A DNA stretch of 64,000 nucleotides from Thermosynechococcus sp. NK55a (GCF_000505665.1 NC_023033.1:2322313-2386312); one strand, 5' to 3'. Shown: positions 26,936-38,162, numbered from the stretch's first letter. Made by a program: numbers and translations. Notes: a model not told the origin generated them from the sequence alone.

Positions 26936-27642
26936 GGCTGATCCCTCAGTGTCAGTTGTCGTGCTTTGTAGAAGGTTTGCAAACTGTGGCGATCGCCAAC
27001 AAATCGCCAGTGCCAAGGTTCATAACTCACTCCCTGAGGATTATTACGGGGAAAGGACAGTTCAAAACTAAAACGAGCCGCATTCTTTCCCAACCAACGA
27101 AAGGCAGGGGTATCCTCAAAGGTTTCCTTAAGATGGGTCTGTGGCCGGGTGCCATCACCAATATCAATGGCATAGCCCGTATGGTGCTCGCTATAGCCGG
27201 GGGGTGCACTCACCAATGCCCGCTCCCTTGCCCGTTGTGCCCGCTGCTCCTTGACCTCAAAGAAAAGATAGTCCTGATCCTGTTTGGAACGAAATCCAGA
27301 AAGCGGTATCAACACCACCCCCTCCTGCTGCGCGGCGGCCACCATTGCCCGAAACCGCTCTGCTGCGGCGCGCCGTAACTTGATTTGGCCATCGCCGCTC
27401 ACTGGTTCCAGTTCTGCGAGGGGAGCCTCTTCATAGGGCAGATGTCCCAGCAGATTCTCTGTTGGCGTTACCGTTGACGCCGTTCCCCTGGGTGATTCCG
27501 CAGGACGATTCAGGAACCAGGCTGCTCCTACCCCCATGAAAGCCACGAGCGCAATGGCGCTGACGATTGCCCCTCGCCGAGGCTCCTCCTTACCCTTGGT
27601 GATGGGTTGTAGCCGCTCCGCAACAGGAATATCTTGATCCAT
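26932..27642 (-). CDS. D-alanyl-D-alanine carboxypeptidase, VanY/M15 family
   Basis: A 236-residue membrane-anchored peptidoglycan enzyme that removes the terminal D-Ala. A membrane helix lies at about residues 22-44. The M15 zinc-site motifs are SEHHTGYAIDIGDG (His and Asp ligands) and WHWRFVG (third His), with the substrate motif SGFRSKQDQDY. It is the first gene of a small operon with the SDR and the 53-residue membrane protein. The lytic transglycosylase lies directly upstream on the same strand, 40 bases away, so both cell-wall enzymes may be cotranscribed. Confidence 0.92.
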   Translation of the reverse strand: MDQDIPVAERLQPITKGKEEPRRGAIVSAIALVAFMGVGAAWFLNRPAESPRGTASTVTPTENLLGHLPYEEAPLAELEPVSGDGQIKLRRAAAERFRAMVAAAQQEGVVLIPLSGFRSKQDQDYLFFEVKEQRAQRARERALVSAPPGYSEHHTGYAIDIGDGTRPQTHLKETFEDTPAFRWLGKNAARFSFELSFPRNNPQGVSYEPWHWRFVGDRHSLQTFYKARQLTLRDQP

Positions 27643-27682
27643 GATTCAACCCTGTTCTTTTGTAGAGAATAGACGATTTTTC

Positions 27683-29791
27683 CTAGGGCTGGGCATAGAG
27701 TTGCCAGTAGTTCCAGTAGTTTTCCAAGACACTCTTGACATAGCCATAGGTCTCAGGAAAAGGAATCGATTCCACAAAGCGATCGCTATCGCCAATGTCG
27801 AACCGCTCTAGCCACTGACTGACATTGCCGGGACCGGCATTGTAACTGGCCAAGGCTAAGAGTGTGTTTTGATTGTATTGATTGTGGGTGTAGTCAAAGT
27901 ACCACGTGCCCAAACGGATATTGTGCTCTGGATCCACAAGGGAATAGTCCTCTAGGTTCAACTGCTCGGCAATCCAAGCGGCCGTCTCTGGCATCAACTG
28001 CATTAACCCCGTTGCCCCCACCACTGAGCGGATGTCCTTTTCGAAGCGAGATTCTTGGCGAATCAGGGCCATCACCAACAGGGGATTTAAGTTGTGGGTC
28101 AGTGACCACTTTTTGACCAATTCCCAGTAGGGCAAGGGGTAAAGGGCATACCAGAAGCGGACATCACGGCGAAGGGGCGCCAAGAATGTGGCCACCTGCG
28201 GTTCCCTGGCGGCCCGTGTAAACAAGTTTTGCAGCATAAAGATGCCATCGAGGTATTCCCCCACACCAAGGCGAATCAGGCCATCAGTGAGTTGCTCTGC
28301 CGCTGTTGGTGTCACTCGGTTCTGGAATTCCCACTGCCAGCGCTGCCAAGCCTCCTGAAATTGCCGCAGCAGATACAGTTCTTGCAGGGTTGGGCTCCCC
28401 GTCGCTAAAGGGAGCAGGGTTTGGCGATCGCCCGCCACTGAGGGGCGCTGCTGTCGCAGGGTTGTAAAGGTGCCCACTGGTTTCTTAAGCAGACTGGCAG
28501 CTCGCCAAGCATAGTAGGTGTGGGGATAGCGCTCCGTAACCAGTTGCCAGGTTTGGCGTTGCCCTTGGGGTTGTCCTGCCTCCCCTTGCCATTTTCCTTG
28601 CCAAAAGGCGGCTTGGGGGGCAAGCTCACTCTCAGGGTTAAACTTGAGAATCTCCCTAACCCACTGTTGTGCCTGAGACCACTGCCGTTTTTGGGCAGCT
28701 CCTTGGGCCAGTTGCCAGCGCAGTTCTGCTGCAGCGCTGCTTTGGGGATAGGCCTTGAAGAGCTGTTGCTGGGTTTGTTGTGCCCCTTTGGTATTCCCCA
28801 GTTCCCTATAGGCTTGGTACTGTGCCAGAAGGGCATCAGCAGCGATCGCTGGCGCTTGATTTTGGGTGGCGAACTGAAGACACTTGGCCAGCAAAGGGAG
28901 ACGTGCCGCCGGTGTTTTGGCTAAGTGGGCAAGGCGCAGTTGGGCAAGGGCGGCTTCTGAACTGTTGGGAAAGCGTTGGATCAGGGCTTGATAGGCAGCA
29001 ATCGCCCCGGCGGTATCCTCACTCAATTGGCGTCCCCGGCCGACCCGATAGAGATTCAAGGGGGTTGGCGGTGCTTTGGCGTAGGCCGCTGCTGCCGAGG
29101 CATACTGCATTTTTTCCCAATAGCCAAAGGCGATCGCTTCCCAATCGGCCGGCGTGAGTTGATCGGCGTAGCGCTGGCGCAAAATTTCCAGGTAGGTACC
29201 GTACGCCTGAAGAAAAAGACCGTGGCGTGCCACCAGCTTCAGGTAAGGGACTTGATCGGGATTTTTCTCTAACTGTTGCGCCACATAGTTGACGACGGCA
29301 GGATGCTGTGGAAAGCGCGCAATTGCTTCCTCTGGCCGGTTCAGATTCAACAGGGCCACCGCTGCCTCCGGCGCCGTGCCATACTCCCGCAGCAACTGTT
29401 GCCACGTTGCCTTTGCCTTGCGGTCATCTCCCTGTTGCTGATAGGCCTTAGCCCGAAGGAGCAGAATCGGTGCAGCCATAGGCCGGTAAGTCTGCTCAAG
29501 ACCCTCGAGCCACTGGAGAGCCCCTTGGGGCTGATTTCGACGCAGACTGTCTACTGCCAGCAGATAACGGGCGCGATCGCGTTTGAGGGGATCCCCAGAG
29601 CGTGCCCACTGCACCAACGCTGGCACACTTTTGGGCGGAGCCTCGCCATTGAGCCTATAGGGAGGCGCCGGCGATCGCCCATGATGCCACTTGACCAGCC
29701 CAGCCCCGAGGACGAGCGTCGCCAGCAACAGCGACAGTAGCCAAGGCCCTATCCGTTGGTAACGTTTTACTTTCGAGAGGAATTGGACCAT
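27683..29791 (-). CDS. Soluble-lytic-transglycosylase-like protein with helical repeats
   Basis: A 702-residue wall enzyme. A signal anchor is at about residues 14-32. The large middle (about 55-520) consists of TPR-like helical repeats (ALQWLEGLEQTY, KATWQQLLREYG, AYQALIQRFPNSSEAALAQL). The SLT catalytic domain fills the C-terminus: catalytic Glu in ALIRQESRFEKD, then GATGLMQLMPETAAWIA and LASYNAGPGNV. It cuts peptidoglycan between MurNAc and GlcNAc, forming 1,6-anhydro products, on the periplasmic side. Neighbours are a DD-carboxypeptidase and, on the other strand, mreBCD. Confidence 0.93.
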   Translation of the reverse strand: MVQFLSKVKRYQRIGPWLLSLLLATLVLGAGLVKWHHGRSPAPPYRLNGEAPPKSVPALVQWARSGDPLKRDRARYLLAVDSLRRNQPQGALQWLEGLEQTYRPMAAPILLLRAKAYQQQGDDRKAKATWQQLLREYGTAPEAAVALLNLNRPEEAIARFPQHPAVVNYVAQQLEKNPDQVPYLKLVARHGLFLQAYGTYLEILRQRYADQLTPADWEAIAFGYWEKMQYASAAAAYAKAPPTPLNLYRVGRGRQLSEDTAGAIAAYQALIQRFPNSSEAALAQLRLAHLAKTPAARLPLLAKCLQFATQNQAPAIAADALLAQYQAYRELGNTKGAQQTQQQLFKAYPQSSAAAELRWQLAQGAAQKRQWSQAQQWVREILKFNPESELAPQAAFWQGKWQGEAGQPQGQRQTWQLVTERYPHTYYAWRAASLLKKPVGTFTTLRQQRPSVAGDRQTLLPLATGSPTLQELYLLRQFQEAWQRWQWEFQNRVTPTAAEQLTDGLIRLGVGEYLDGIFMLQNLFTRAAREPQVATFLAPLRRDVRFWYALYPLPYWELVKKWSLTHNLNPLLVMALIRQESRFEKDIRSVVGATGLMQLMPETAAWIAEQLNLEDYSLVDPEHNIRLGTWYFDYTHNQYNQNTLLALASYNAGPGNVSQWLERFDIGDSDRFVESIPFPETYGYVKSVLENYWNYWQLYAQP

Positions 29792-29901
29792 TGCGGTGCC
29801 CTCAGCCAGTAACCCTGCTGTCTTTAGTAAACTACGGTGTGGCCATCTGCAAACCAGCCGCGACTGAAGTCCCCGGCTTCCTTTTGCCTTGCGGAGGTGC
29901 T

Positions 29902-29967
29902 ATGAAAAGATCAACCCATCATGGTCAATCTCAATGCCCCCGACACCGCGCATGGTTTGGATTGTAA
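29902..29967 (+). CDS. Possible 21-residue leader peptide
   Basis: ATG 29902 has the strongest ribosome binding site of the area (GCGGAGGTGCT just before it) but opens a frame of only 21 codons rich in His and Arg (MKRSTHHGQSQ...). It ends at 29967, just beyond an ATG (29952) of the overlapping membrane-protein frame. Translation could therefore restart there by coupling. It may be a leader peptide, or the downstream gene may be wrongly framed. Confidence 0.3.
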   Translation: MKRSTHHGQSQCPRHRAWFGL

Positions 29968-30200
29968 TTGGCTGCAATTGCCTGATTGCGCTGATTGCAT
30001 TGTGGTTGGCCTGGCAGTTGGTGAAGCTGCGGCAGATTCTGCGGGGGGTGTCCCGTGCTCTACTGAATGCCGAGCGGAGTACCCACCGCGTCTTAGGTGG
30101 TGCTCCGGAGGTAATCATCATTGGCCAGCGGGGTGTGTCAAGTGTGCGATTGCAATTGCCTAAATGGCGTCGGCAACAGCGCAATGTCCGTCTGTTTTAA
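29934..30200 (+). CDS. Small membrane protein of unknown function
   Basis: About 88 residues with one strong membrane helix (VIGCNCLIALIALWLAWQLV) and a basic C-terminal half ending RRQQRNVRLF. The frame is open from a TTG at 29889; ATG 29934 or 29952 are the alternative starts, and none has a ribosome binding site of its own. It is followed by the YtxH-type gene 52 bases later on the same strand, so the two likely work together at the membrane. No family is recognised. Confidence 0.55.
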   Translation: MPPTPRMVWIVIGCNCLIALIALWLAWQLVKLRQILRGVSRALLNAERSTHRVLGGAPEVIIIGQRGVSSVRLQLPKWRRQQRNVRLF

Positions 30201-30252
30201 CCTTGCTAAGCTGGATAGGATGGTATAGTAGCCGCCTACGAAGGAGAAAGCG

Positions 30253-30612
30253 ATGAGTCGGCAACAGAGTGGCGGTGGTACCTTTTTGGGGGGGCTGCTC
30301 CTAGGGAGTGCGATCGGCACAGTCGTGGGGCTATTGATTGCTCCCCGCTCTGGTCAAGAAACCCGCCAACTGCTACGCAAATCCGCTGATGCCCTACCCG
30401 AACTGCTCGAAGACATTACTGCCAGTTTTGAGCAATATCGCGATCGCCTTTCAGAGACCACCCAGGAGCGCTGGCAGGCAACCCTAGAACGGCTCAAGGA
30501 AGCGATCGCCGTCGGTATCGAAGTCACCCAGCAGCAGCAGCAAACCTTTCGGCGTGAAGCCAATGGCATAGCCTTGAGTGACCCTGATGAAGAGGATGTT
30601 GTCAATCAATAG
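30253..30612 (+). CDS. YtxH-domain protein
   Basis: A 119-residue protein with a glycine-rich N-terminal membrane segment (FLGGLLLGSAIGTVVGLLIA) followed by APRSGQETRQLLRKSA, the hallmark of YtxH-like proteins, then an amphipathic coiled-coil region and an acidic end (DPDEEDVVNQ). Such proteins are linked with stress in other bacteria, but no activity is known. AAGGAGAAAG is a good ribosome binding site before ATG 30253. Confidence 0.85.
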   Translation: MSRQQSGGGTFLGGLLLGSAIGTVVGLLIAPRSGQETRQLLRKSADALPELLEDITASFEQYRDRLSETTQERWQATLERLKEAIAVGIEVTQQQQQTFRREANGIALSDPDEEDVVNQ

Positions 30613-30807
30613 CTTCATAGCTTACTTTGGAGTCGTCAGCTAAGGAATATGAGCCAAGAAATTAGGAGTCATCCCCTTAGCCAACAATCTCGACAGAGGG
30701 AGAACCCAGCGAGATTTTCCAAACAAAACATAATACAATCTTGCCATCACGTTTTTTGGTAACAGCACTGCTACAACCAACAGGATTCAAAGAAGGGGTA
30801 CACCATC

Positions 30808-31848
30808 GTGGGATTATTTAGTCGGCTATCACGAGATATTGGCATTGACTTGGGGACAGCCAACACACTGGTTTATGTATCCGGACGCGGTGTGGTTTTA
30901 GAGGAACCGTCCGTTGTCGCCATTGACCAAAACACCAAACAACCCCTTGCCGTTGGTACTGAAGCGAAGCGAATGCTGGGTCGGACACCCGGGAATGTGG
31001 TGGCCGTACGTCCACTGCGGGATGGTGTGATTGCCGACTTTGAACGTGCCGAACTAATGCTGAAGCACTTTATGCGCCAAGTGCACGGCGGCAAGAATCT
31101 CTTTGCCCCCCGTGTGGTGATTGGTATTCCCAGCGGTGTTACCGGTGTCGAACGCCGTGCCATTGAGGATGCGGCTCGGGGTGCGGGGGCGCGGGAGGTG
31201 CATTTGATTGATGAACCCGTGGCCGCTGCCTTTGGCGCAGGTTTACCAGTGGAAGAACCAACGGGCAACATGATTGTCGACATTGGCGGTGGCACGACTG
31301 AGGTGGCGGTTCTCAGTTTACAGGGCACCGTTTTGAGTGAATCCGTCCGTGTGGCTGGGGATGAAATTTCTGAGGCAATTGTCCAATATTTGAAAAAAGT
31401 ACACAACTTAATTATTGGTGAACGCACAGCTGAGGAGATCAAGATTCGCATTGGCTCTGCCTATCCCAATGACAGCTATGACTCCGAATCCATGGAAGTG
31501 CGGGGCCTGCACCAACTCTCTGGCCTACCACGCACAGTTGTAGTCAAAGCAGAAGAGATTCGCGAAAGCATGGCCGAACCCCTGTCGGCGATTATTGAAG
31601 CGATTAAGCGTACCCTTGAGCGAACCCCGCCGGAACTGGCCGCAGACATTGTTGATCGCGGGATTATGTTGGCCGGCGGTGGTGCCCTGCTACGGGGTCT
31701 CGATACCCTGATTAGCCATGAAACCGGCATTGTCGTCCATGTGGCAGCGGATCCCCTGCGGTGTGTAGTCATGGGTACTGGGCGCGTACTGGAAAACTTC
31801 AAAGACTTGGCTCGGGTCTTTTCTACACAACCGGCAGTGATTGGTTAA
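30808..31848 (+). CDS. mreB: Rod-shape protein MreB
   Basis: The bacterial actin that guides sidewall peptidoglycan synthesis. 346 residues, normal length. The actin-fold ATP motifs are visible: phosphate 1 DIGIDLGTANTLVY, phosphate 2 VDIGGGTTEVAVLS and the adenosine motif LAGGGALLRGLD. The start is a GTG (30808) behind a purine-rich AGAAGGGG. It begins the mreB-mreC-mreD operon, and its 195-base leader holds no other gene; a TACAAT at 30734 may be the -10. Confidence 0.98.
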   Translation: MGLFSRLSRDIGIDLGTANTLVYVSGRGVVLEEPSVVAIDQNTKQPLAVGTEAKRMLGRTPGNVVAVRPLRDGVIADFERAELMLKHFMRQVHGGKNLFAPRVVIGIPSGVTGVERRAIEDAARGAGAREVHLIDEPVAAAFGAGLPVEEPTGNMIVDIGGGTTEVAVLSLQGTVLSESVRVAGDEISEAIVQYLKKVHNLIIGERTAEEIKIRIGSAYPNDSYDSESMEVRGLHQLSGLPRTVVVKAEEIRESMAEPLSAIIEAIKRTLERTPPELAADIVDRGIMLAGGGALLRGLDTLISHETGIVVHVAADPLRCVVMGTGRVLENFKDLARVFSTQPAVIG

Positions 31849-31860
31849 GGATCAGCAGTG

Positions 31861-32625
31861 ATGGCTTTTCTGCTGCGCTGGTGGGGACGATATGCAGGTA
31901 GCCTCGGCCTTGTCGCCTTAGTCCTCACAACGGCTTGGATTTTGCGCGCGACCAATGGGGCAGCGATTCGTGAACTCTACCGCCTTCTCAGTTTGCCCTT
32001 TCAAGGCGCAGTGGACGATCAGCAAGCCCTGATTCAAGCTCGCACATGGCAACTGGAGCAGCAACTGGCTGCCCTTCAGGCGGAAAACCAACGGTTGCGG
32101 CACATGCTGAATGCACCGATGCTCCCCAATTTGAATGGCCGCATTGTGCCGGTGATTGGTCGCAGTTCCGATCAGTGGTGGCGATCGCTCCTCTTAGGGG
32201 AAGGCACTCGTCAGGGCTTAACCGTTGGCTCAGTGGTGGTGGGTAACGGTGGTCTTGTTGGCCGCATTACCAGCCTTACTCCCAATACCAGCCGAGTCAT
32301 GTTACTCACGGATCCCGCCAGTCGCGTGGGGGTTGTGGTTGGTCGAACGCGGCAGATGGGGATTCTGCGGGGACAACTCAACCAGCAGGTGATTGTCGAG
32401 TTTTTAGAGAAAGACCCGAAGGTACAGCCCAAGGATGTTCTCTATACCTCAGCCCTGAGTAGTCTTTATCCAGCAGGCATTCCCATTGGTGAGGTGCAAT
32501 CGGTGGAACTGAGCGATCCCACCCATCCCCATGCCACCGTTATTCTTGGGGCGCCGTTTGATCGCCTTGAGTGGGTGACCGTCATTCCCTATGCTGAACC
32601 GACAGACACGTTTACACCGAACTAG
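31861..32625 (+). CDS. mreC: Rod-shape protein MreC
   Basis: A 254-residue bitopic protein of the elongasome. A membrane helix at about residues 14-30 is followed by a coiled coil (ARTWQLEQQLAALQAENQRL, about 60-80) and the beta-barrel periplasmic domain with the family stretches GRSSDQWWRSLLL and VVGNGGLVGRI. ATG 31861 is chosen over the GTG one codon earlier. It lies 12 bases after mreB and overlaps mreD by 35 bases, so the three are one operon. Confidence 0.95.
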   Translation: MAFLLRWWGRYAGSLGLVALVLTTAWILRATNGAAIRELYRLLSLPFQGAVDDQQALIQARTWQLEQQLAALQAENQRLRHMLNAPMLPNLNGRIVPVIGRSSDQWWRSLLLGEGTRQGLTVGSVVVGNGGLVGRITSLTPNTSRVMLLTDPASRVGVVVGRTRQMGILRGQLNQQVIVEFLEKDPKVQPKDVLYTSALSSLYPAGIPIGEVQSVELSDPTHPHATVILGAPFDRLEWVTVIPYAEPTDTFTPN

Positions 32626-33127
32626 TCTCACTAGTCTCAACTGGCTGATTACCATTGGCTCTGTGGGACTCTGTGCCCTGCTGAGCTTTATTCACTTACC
32701 TAACTTGCCTCTATTGGTGCCGGACTGGTTTTTGATCTGGGTGGTGGTCTGGAGTGTCAAGCGATCGTGGGGCCAAGGGGTACTGGCGGGTATTGCCCTC
32801 GGCTGGATTCAAGATGGCTTGGTCAGTGCTCATCCTAGCCATGCAGTCAGCTTAGCTTTGGTGGGGGGGCTGACCGCCCTGATGCAAAAGCAGCGTTTTG
32901 TTTCTGAGGATTTTATTTCCGTTGCTCTGATTACCTTTGCAATGGCCATCCTGCAGCAAACCATCATCGCAATCCAAATGACCCTTGGCAGTGGCTTTCC
33001 CCTAGAGGAAATTTGGCAGCACCATCGGCAAGTAGCGCTTAGCTCAGCTATTATGAGTAGTCTTTGGGCACCCTTGCTCTATGCCCCCTTGAATCGCTGG
33101 TGGACGTGGCTGCGAGAACAGGAGTAG
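32591..33127 (+). CDS. mreD: Rod-shape protein MreD
   Basis: A 178-residue integral membrane protein with four or five helices, the MreD pattern: GSVGLCALLSFIHLPNLPLL, VLAGIALGWIQDGLVSAHP and FAMAILQQTIIAIQ. The sequence is weakly conserved in this family and the call rests on hydropathy, the GWIQDGL motif and position behind mreC. Its 5' end overlaps mreC. A hairpin terminator region follows. Confidence 0.88.
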   Translation: MLNRQTRLHRTSLTSLNWLITIGSVGLCALLSFIHLPNLPLLVPDWFLIWVVVWSVKRSWGQGVLAGIALGWIQDGLVSAHPSHAVSLALVGGLTALMQKQRFVSEDFISVALITFAMAILQQTIIAIQMTLGSGFPLEEIWQHHRQVALSSAIMSSLWAPLLYAPLNRWWTWLREQE

Positions 33128-33133
33128 TTCATG

Positions 33134-33163
33134 AAAAAATGCAGGAGCTTCCTTACCCCTGCA
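33134..33163 (-). terminator. Intrinsic terminator between mreD and the DUF1400 gene
   Basis: TGCAGG (33140-33145) pairs with CCTGCA (33158-33163). On the minus strand the stem is followed by TTTTTT, so it ends the DUF1400 transcript. It may also serve mreD from the other side, where a weaker T-run follows. Confidence 0.65.
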
Positions 33164-33203
33164 CCTGACTTGTTCATTTTAAATCTCAGTCAATGCTTTG
33201 GCG

Positions 33204-33728
33204 CTATGGGCGTAATTTCCCGAACATACTCATAATGCCGTCTTGTTTCTTGAGCATTTGGTTGAGCTTGCGCAAATCCAAGTTAATGGTTTCACCAGGA
33301 TAGTTTTTCAAAAACGACATCACGCTCAATCCTTCTGGAGAGGCAGCGGCAGTGAGCATCGCACCCCGAAGGGCAACTTCCCCAGCTTGATCACGGCGAA
33401 TTGTGACCTGAGAAAATTGTTTGAGTAAATCTTTGCCAATGGGACTGGCTAGAATTTGATCGGTTTGCACAACATTAAAGGGCAGCCGCATACTCAAGAG
33501 TTCAAGGAGCTTGGCTTGGCTATCTTTGGGAACCAGCCGCATCAATGCTCGCAATTGACCCGTTGCTTCTTGGGTGGACACAAATTCCTCTAACTCCGAC
33601 AGGGGGAAGGATCGCTGAAAAGGACCATAGGTGAGGGAGACAACGTTAGCTGCTTTGACAGGGGGGGTGAAAAGGGCACCTACGGGTAGTGCCAGTGCCA
33701 GTAACCAAGGTGAAAGACGCTTCAGCAT
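33204..33728 (-). CDS. Secreted DUF1400-type protein
   Basis: A 174-residue protein with a signal peptide (hydrophobic core LLALALPVGALF, cleavage near residue 27 after PVKAA). The remainder matches the DUF1400 region that in many cyanobacterial proteins precedes an alpha/beta hydrolase domain (VSLTYGPFQRSFPLSELEEF, then FLKNYPGETINLDL). Here the hydrolase domain is absent, so it is a stand-alone regulatory or binding module, probably periplasmic. Function unknown. Confidence 0.75.
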   Translation of the reverse strand: MLKRLSPWLLALALPVGALFTPPVKAANVVSLTYGPFQRSFPLSELEEFVSTQEATGQLRALMRLVPKDSQAKLLELLSMRLPFNVVQTDQILASPIGKDLLKQFSQVTIRRDQAGEVALRGAMLTAAASPEGLSVMSFLKNYPGETINLDLRKLNQMLKKQDGIMSMFGKLRP

Positions 33729-33869
33729 AGGGGATCGACTCCAAAATCACTTCGGTACAAACGTCGGATTGCACCGCTAGCAGTATAGCAGTGAAAATAG
33801 AGCTTGCTGGTTCTCCTTAACTTATCCCTAAACTTGTCCTTAACGTTTAGTGACTTTAGACGTAAATTG

Positions 33870-35219
33870 ATGAGCGTTTGGCAGCAGGGCGCCACGATTG
33901 AGCTCAGGATTGACTCCTTAAGCCACACGGGGGAGGGGGTAGGACGCTGGCAGGATCGGGTGGTTTTTGTGGCCGATACGGTTCCGGGCGATCGCCTGCG
34001 GGTGCGCCTGACCCACGTAAAGCGACAATATGCCCACGGCAAAGTTTTGGAGGTGGTGCAGCCTTCAGAACGGCGGGTGCGCCCAAGCTGTATTGTCGCC
34101 GATAAGTGTGGCGGCTGCCAGTGGCAGTGTGTGGCCTATGCAGCTCAATTGGCGGCCAAAGAACAACTGGTGAAGGACGCGATCGCCCGTATTGGTCATC
34201 TCGAACCCCAAGCCTTTCTACCGATTTTGGCTGCCCCTAACCCCTTTGGCTATCGCAATAAAGTGACGTACCCCCTCCGTCGCCGCCACGGTGCCGTGGT
34301 TGCCGGCTATTACCAAAAAGGCTCCCATCACTTGGTGAACCTGAATCAATGTCCGGTGCAGGATCCCCGCCTCAATCCCCTCTTGGCTGCCCTGAAGCAG
34401 GCATTACAACCCTGGCCGATCTACAGCGAACAGACCCATGAACCGGGGTTTCGCCACCTTGGTTTGCGCATAGGTCAGCGCACAGGGGAGCAGCTCATTA
34501 CCCTCGTGCTTGCCGGGCCATTACCCGCTGGTTTGCAGGCAGCGGCAGAAGGTTGGTTACAGCAGTTTCAAGGGGTGATGGGGGTCTGTGTCAACTTCAA
34601 TCATCAAGTGGGAAATCGCATCTTTGGCGATGAGACACAGGTGCTGGCCGGGCGGCCCTACCTTTGGGAAGAAATGGCAGGGGTGAGGTTTCAGATTGCC
34701 TCGACCACTTTTTTTCAAGTCAACACAGCCCAAGCGGAGCAACTGGTCACCACCCTGCGAGACTGGATTGCTCCAACGGGTCAGGAACGACTGGTGGATC
34801 TCTACTGTGGCGTGGGGACCCTGAGCCTACCCCTTGCGGGCGCTGTGGCTGAAGTCATTGGTGTTGAAGTGCAGTCTGCCTCGGTACAGCAGGCGATCGC
34901 CAACGCCCAACACAATGGCATTAACAATGCTCACTTTGTCTGTGCCAAGGCAGAGGAGTGGCTACCCCAGTACAATCAGGCCGTGGATGTGCTGATTCTT
35001 GATCCACCGCGTAAAGGGTGCGATCGCGCCGTTCTTGAGGCCATTCTCCACAACCGTCCCCCACGCATTCTCTATGTCAGTTGTCACCCCGCCACCTTGG
35101 CACGGGATCTGGCTCACCTCTGCAGTACCGGTACCTATCAACTAGCAAACATTCAGCCCCTCGATATGTTTCCCCAAACGGCTCATGTAGAAACCATTGC
35201 TTTACTGACGACTGCCTAG
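33870..35219 (+). CDS. rlmD: 23S rRNA (uracil-5-)-methyltransferase, RlmD/RumA family
   Basis: A SAM-dependent RNA methyltransferase making 5-methyluridine in 23S rRNA. Starting at ATG 33870 it is 449 residues. An N-terminal TRAM-like OB domain leads; the Fe-S cysteines are in DKCGGCQWQC with a fourth ligand later (NQCPVQD). The SAM site is VDLYCGVGTLSLPLAG, the motif DPPRKGCD and the catalytic cysteine in YVSCHPATLARDL. The family also contains RlmC and TrmA; the Fe-S cysteines favour RlmD/RlmC. The 3' end overlaps ccmN by 18 bases. Confidence 0.9.
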   Translation: MSVWQQGATIELRIDSLSHTGEGVGRWQDRVVFVADTVPGDRLRVRLTHVKRQYAHGKVLEVVQPSERRVRPSCIVADKCGGCQWQCVAYAAQLAAKEQLVKDAIARIGHLEPQAFLPILAAPNPFGYRNKVTYPLRRRHGAVVAGYYQKGSHHLVNLNQCPVQDPRLNPLLAALKQALQPWPIYSEQTHEPGFRHLGLRIGQRTGEQLITLVLAGPLPAGLQAAAEGWLQQFQGVMGVCVNFNHQVGNRIFGDETQVLAGRPYLWEEMAGVRFQIASTTFFQVNTAQAEQLVTTLRDWIAPTGQERLVDLYCGVGTLSLPLAGAVAEVIGVEVQSASVQQAIANAQHNGINNAHFVCAKAEEWLPQYNQAVDVLILDPPRKGCDRAVLEAILHNRPPRILYVSCHPATLARDLAHLCSTGTYQLANIQPLDMFPQTAHVETIALLTTA

Positions 35220-35864
35220 GGCAGGATTATCCCCCGTGGGTGGGATGGGCCCCACCTGAAACATCTTGGCAAACATCCTACTAACATAGGCTTGACCATA
35301 GACCACGTTTGCCTTAGGCCTTGTCGCAGTGCTTGTCTCTGGTGGAGCAGTGGCTGGACTTTCCTGATGACTAGGGGAAGAGTCGGTAGGGTCCTGCTGC
35401 TCTGGTGGGGAATTCTCTGAAGGATGGACAGTTGTTGGTGGCTCTCGCCAAGGATCCTCAGGGAAAACAGCCCCCTGTTGGGGGTGACTCGTTTCTGCGG
35501 CGGGCGGCCAACGACGACTCCGATCCCCCAGAAGAGAACCGGCGGCCACCACAGCACCAGCCGGAATCGTTGTTTCCATCACCGTGGTACTGGCGCCAAT
35601 ACAGGCATGGGGTTCAACGGTCACCGCCCCAATCAGCAGCACTCCCGCACCAATGTTGACCCCTTCACCAATTGTGATGGTGCCGCCGTGGGCGTGAATG
35701 ACGCTACCCATGCCAATGCAGACCCCTGCAGCAATCCGAATCGAAGCCCCTGCTTCTGCCCAAAGCAACACCCCCGGTGCCAAAACGGCTTGGGGATCCA
35801 CCACCACATCACCCACAATGCGAACCGCAGGTGAAGGGGGCAGAGCTAAGGGCGGCAGGGGCAT
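35202..35864 (-). CDS. ccmN: Carboxysome protein CcmN
   Basis: CcmN links CcmM cores to the CcmK shell in beta-carboxysome assembly. The 220-residue protein has an N-terminal left-handed beta-helix of hexapeptide repeats (about 15-120: GVCIGMGSVIHAHGG, GVNIGAGVLLIGAV), a disordered Pro/Ser-rich linker (about 125-185) and an amphipathic encapsulation peptide near the C-terminus (VYGQAYVSRMFAKMF). It lies 21 bases after ccmM as the last gene of the ccm operon. Confidence 0.95.
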   Translation of the reverse strand: MPLPPLALPPSPAVRIVGDVVVDPQAVLAPGVLLWAEAGASIRIAAGVCIGMGSVIHAHGGTITIGEGVNIGAGVLLIGAVTVEPHACIGASTTVMETTIPAGAVVAAGSLLGDRSRRWPPAAETSHPQQGAVFPEDPWREPPTTVHPSENSPPEQQDPTDSSPSHQESPATAPPETSTATRPKANVVYGQAYVSRMFAKMFQVGPIPPTGDNPALGSRQ

Positions 35865-35885
35865 GGGGGCACCTCACAGGGAGGG

Positions 35886-37862
<1,977 letters not shown>

Positions 37863-38162
37863 CTAATACTGGGTACGTTTGCTATAGAGCAAATAATTAT
37901 CCCGACTTACGGTGTCAATAATGGCGACAACGGCTGCGTCAATGGGTTTGTCGGTGCCATTGATAATATAGCGGGCGGCACTGCCTCGGCTTACCAATAC
38001 CCACTCATCCTGCCCTGCACCAACCGTATCCGCAGCCACTTCGTAGTCGGGTAAAAATTCGCCGTCCTCACCCAGATATTGCAAGACGAGAAACTTGACT
38101 CCCGTTAAGGTTTCTTCTTTTTGGGTACTGGTAACGGTGCCGCACACTCGCGCGATTTTCAC
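37863..38162 (-). CDS. ccmL: Carboxysome vertex protein CcmL
   Basis: CcmL forms pentamers that close the vertices of the carboxysome shell (EutN/CcmL family). 99 residues with the family stretches MKIARVCGTVTSTQKEETL, AGQDEWVLVSRGSAARY and DKPIDAAVVAIIDTV. The start is GTG, whose first base is the last base of the ccmK1 stop (TAGTG), so translation is coupled to ccmK1. ccmM follows after 18 bases. Confidence 0.97.
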   Translation of the reverse strand: MKIARVCGTVTSTQKEETLTGVKFLVLQYLGEDGEFLPDYEVAADTVGAGQDEWVLVSRGSAARYIINGTDKPIDAAVVAIIDTVSRDNYLLYSKRTQY

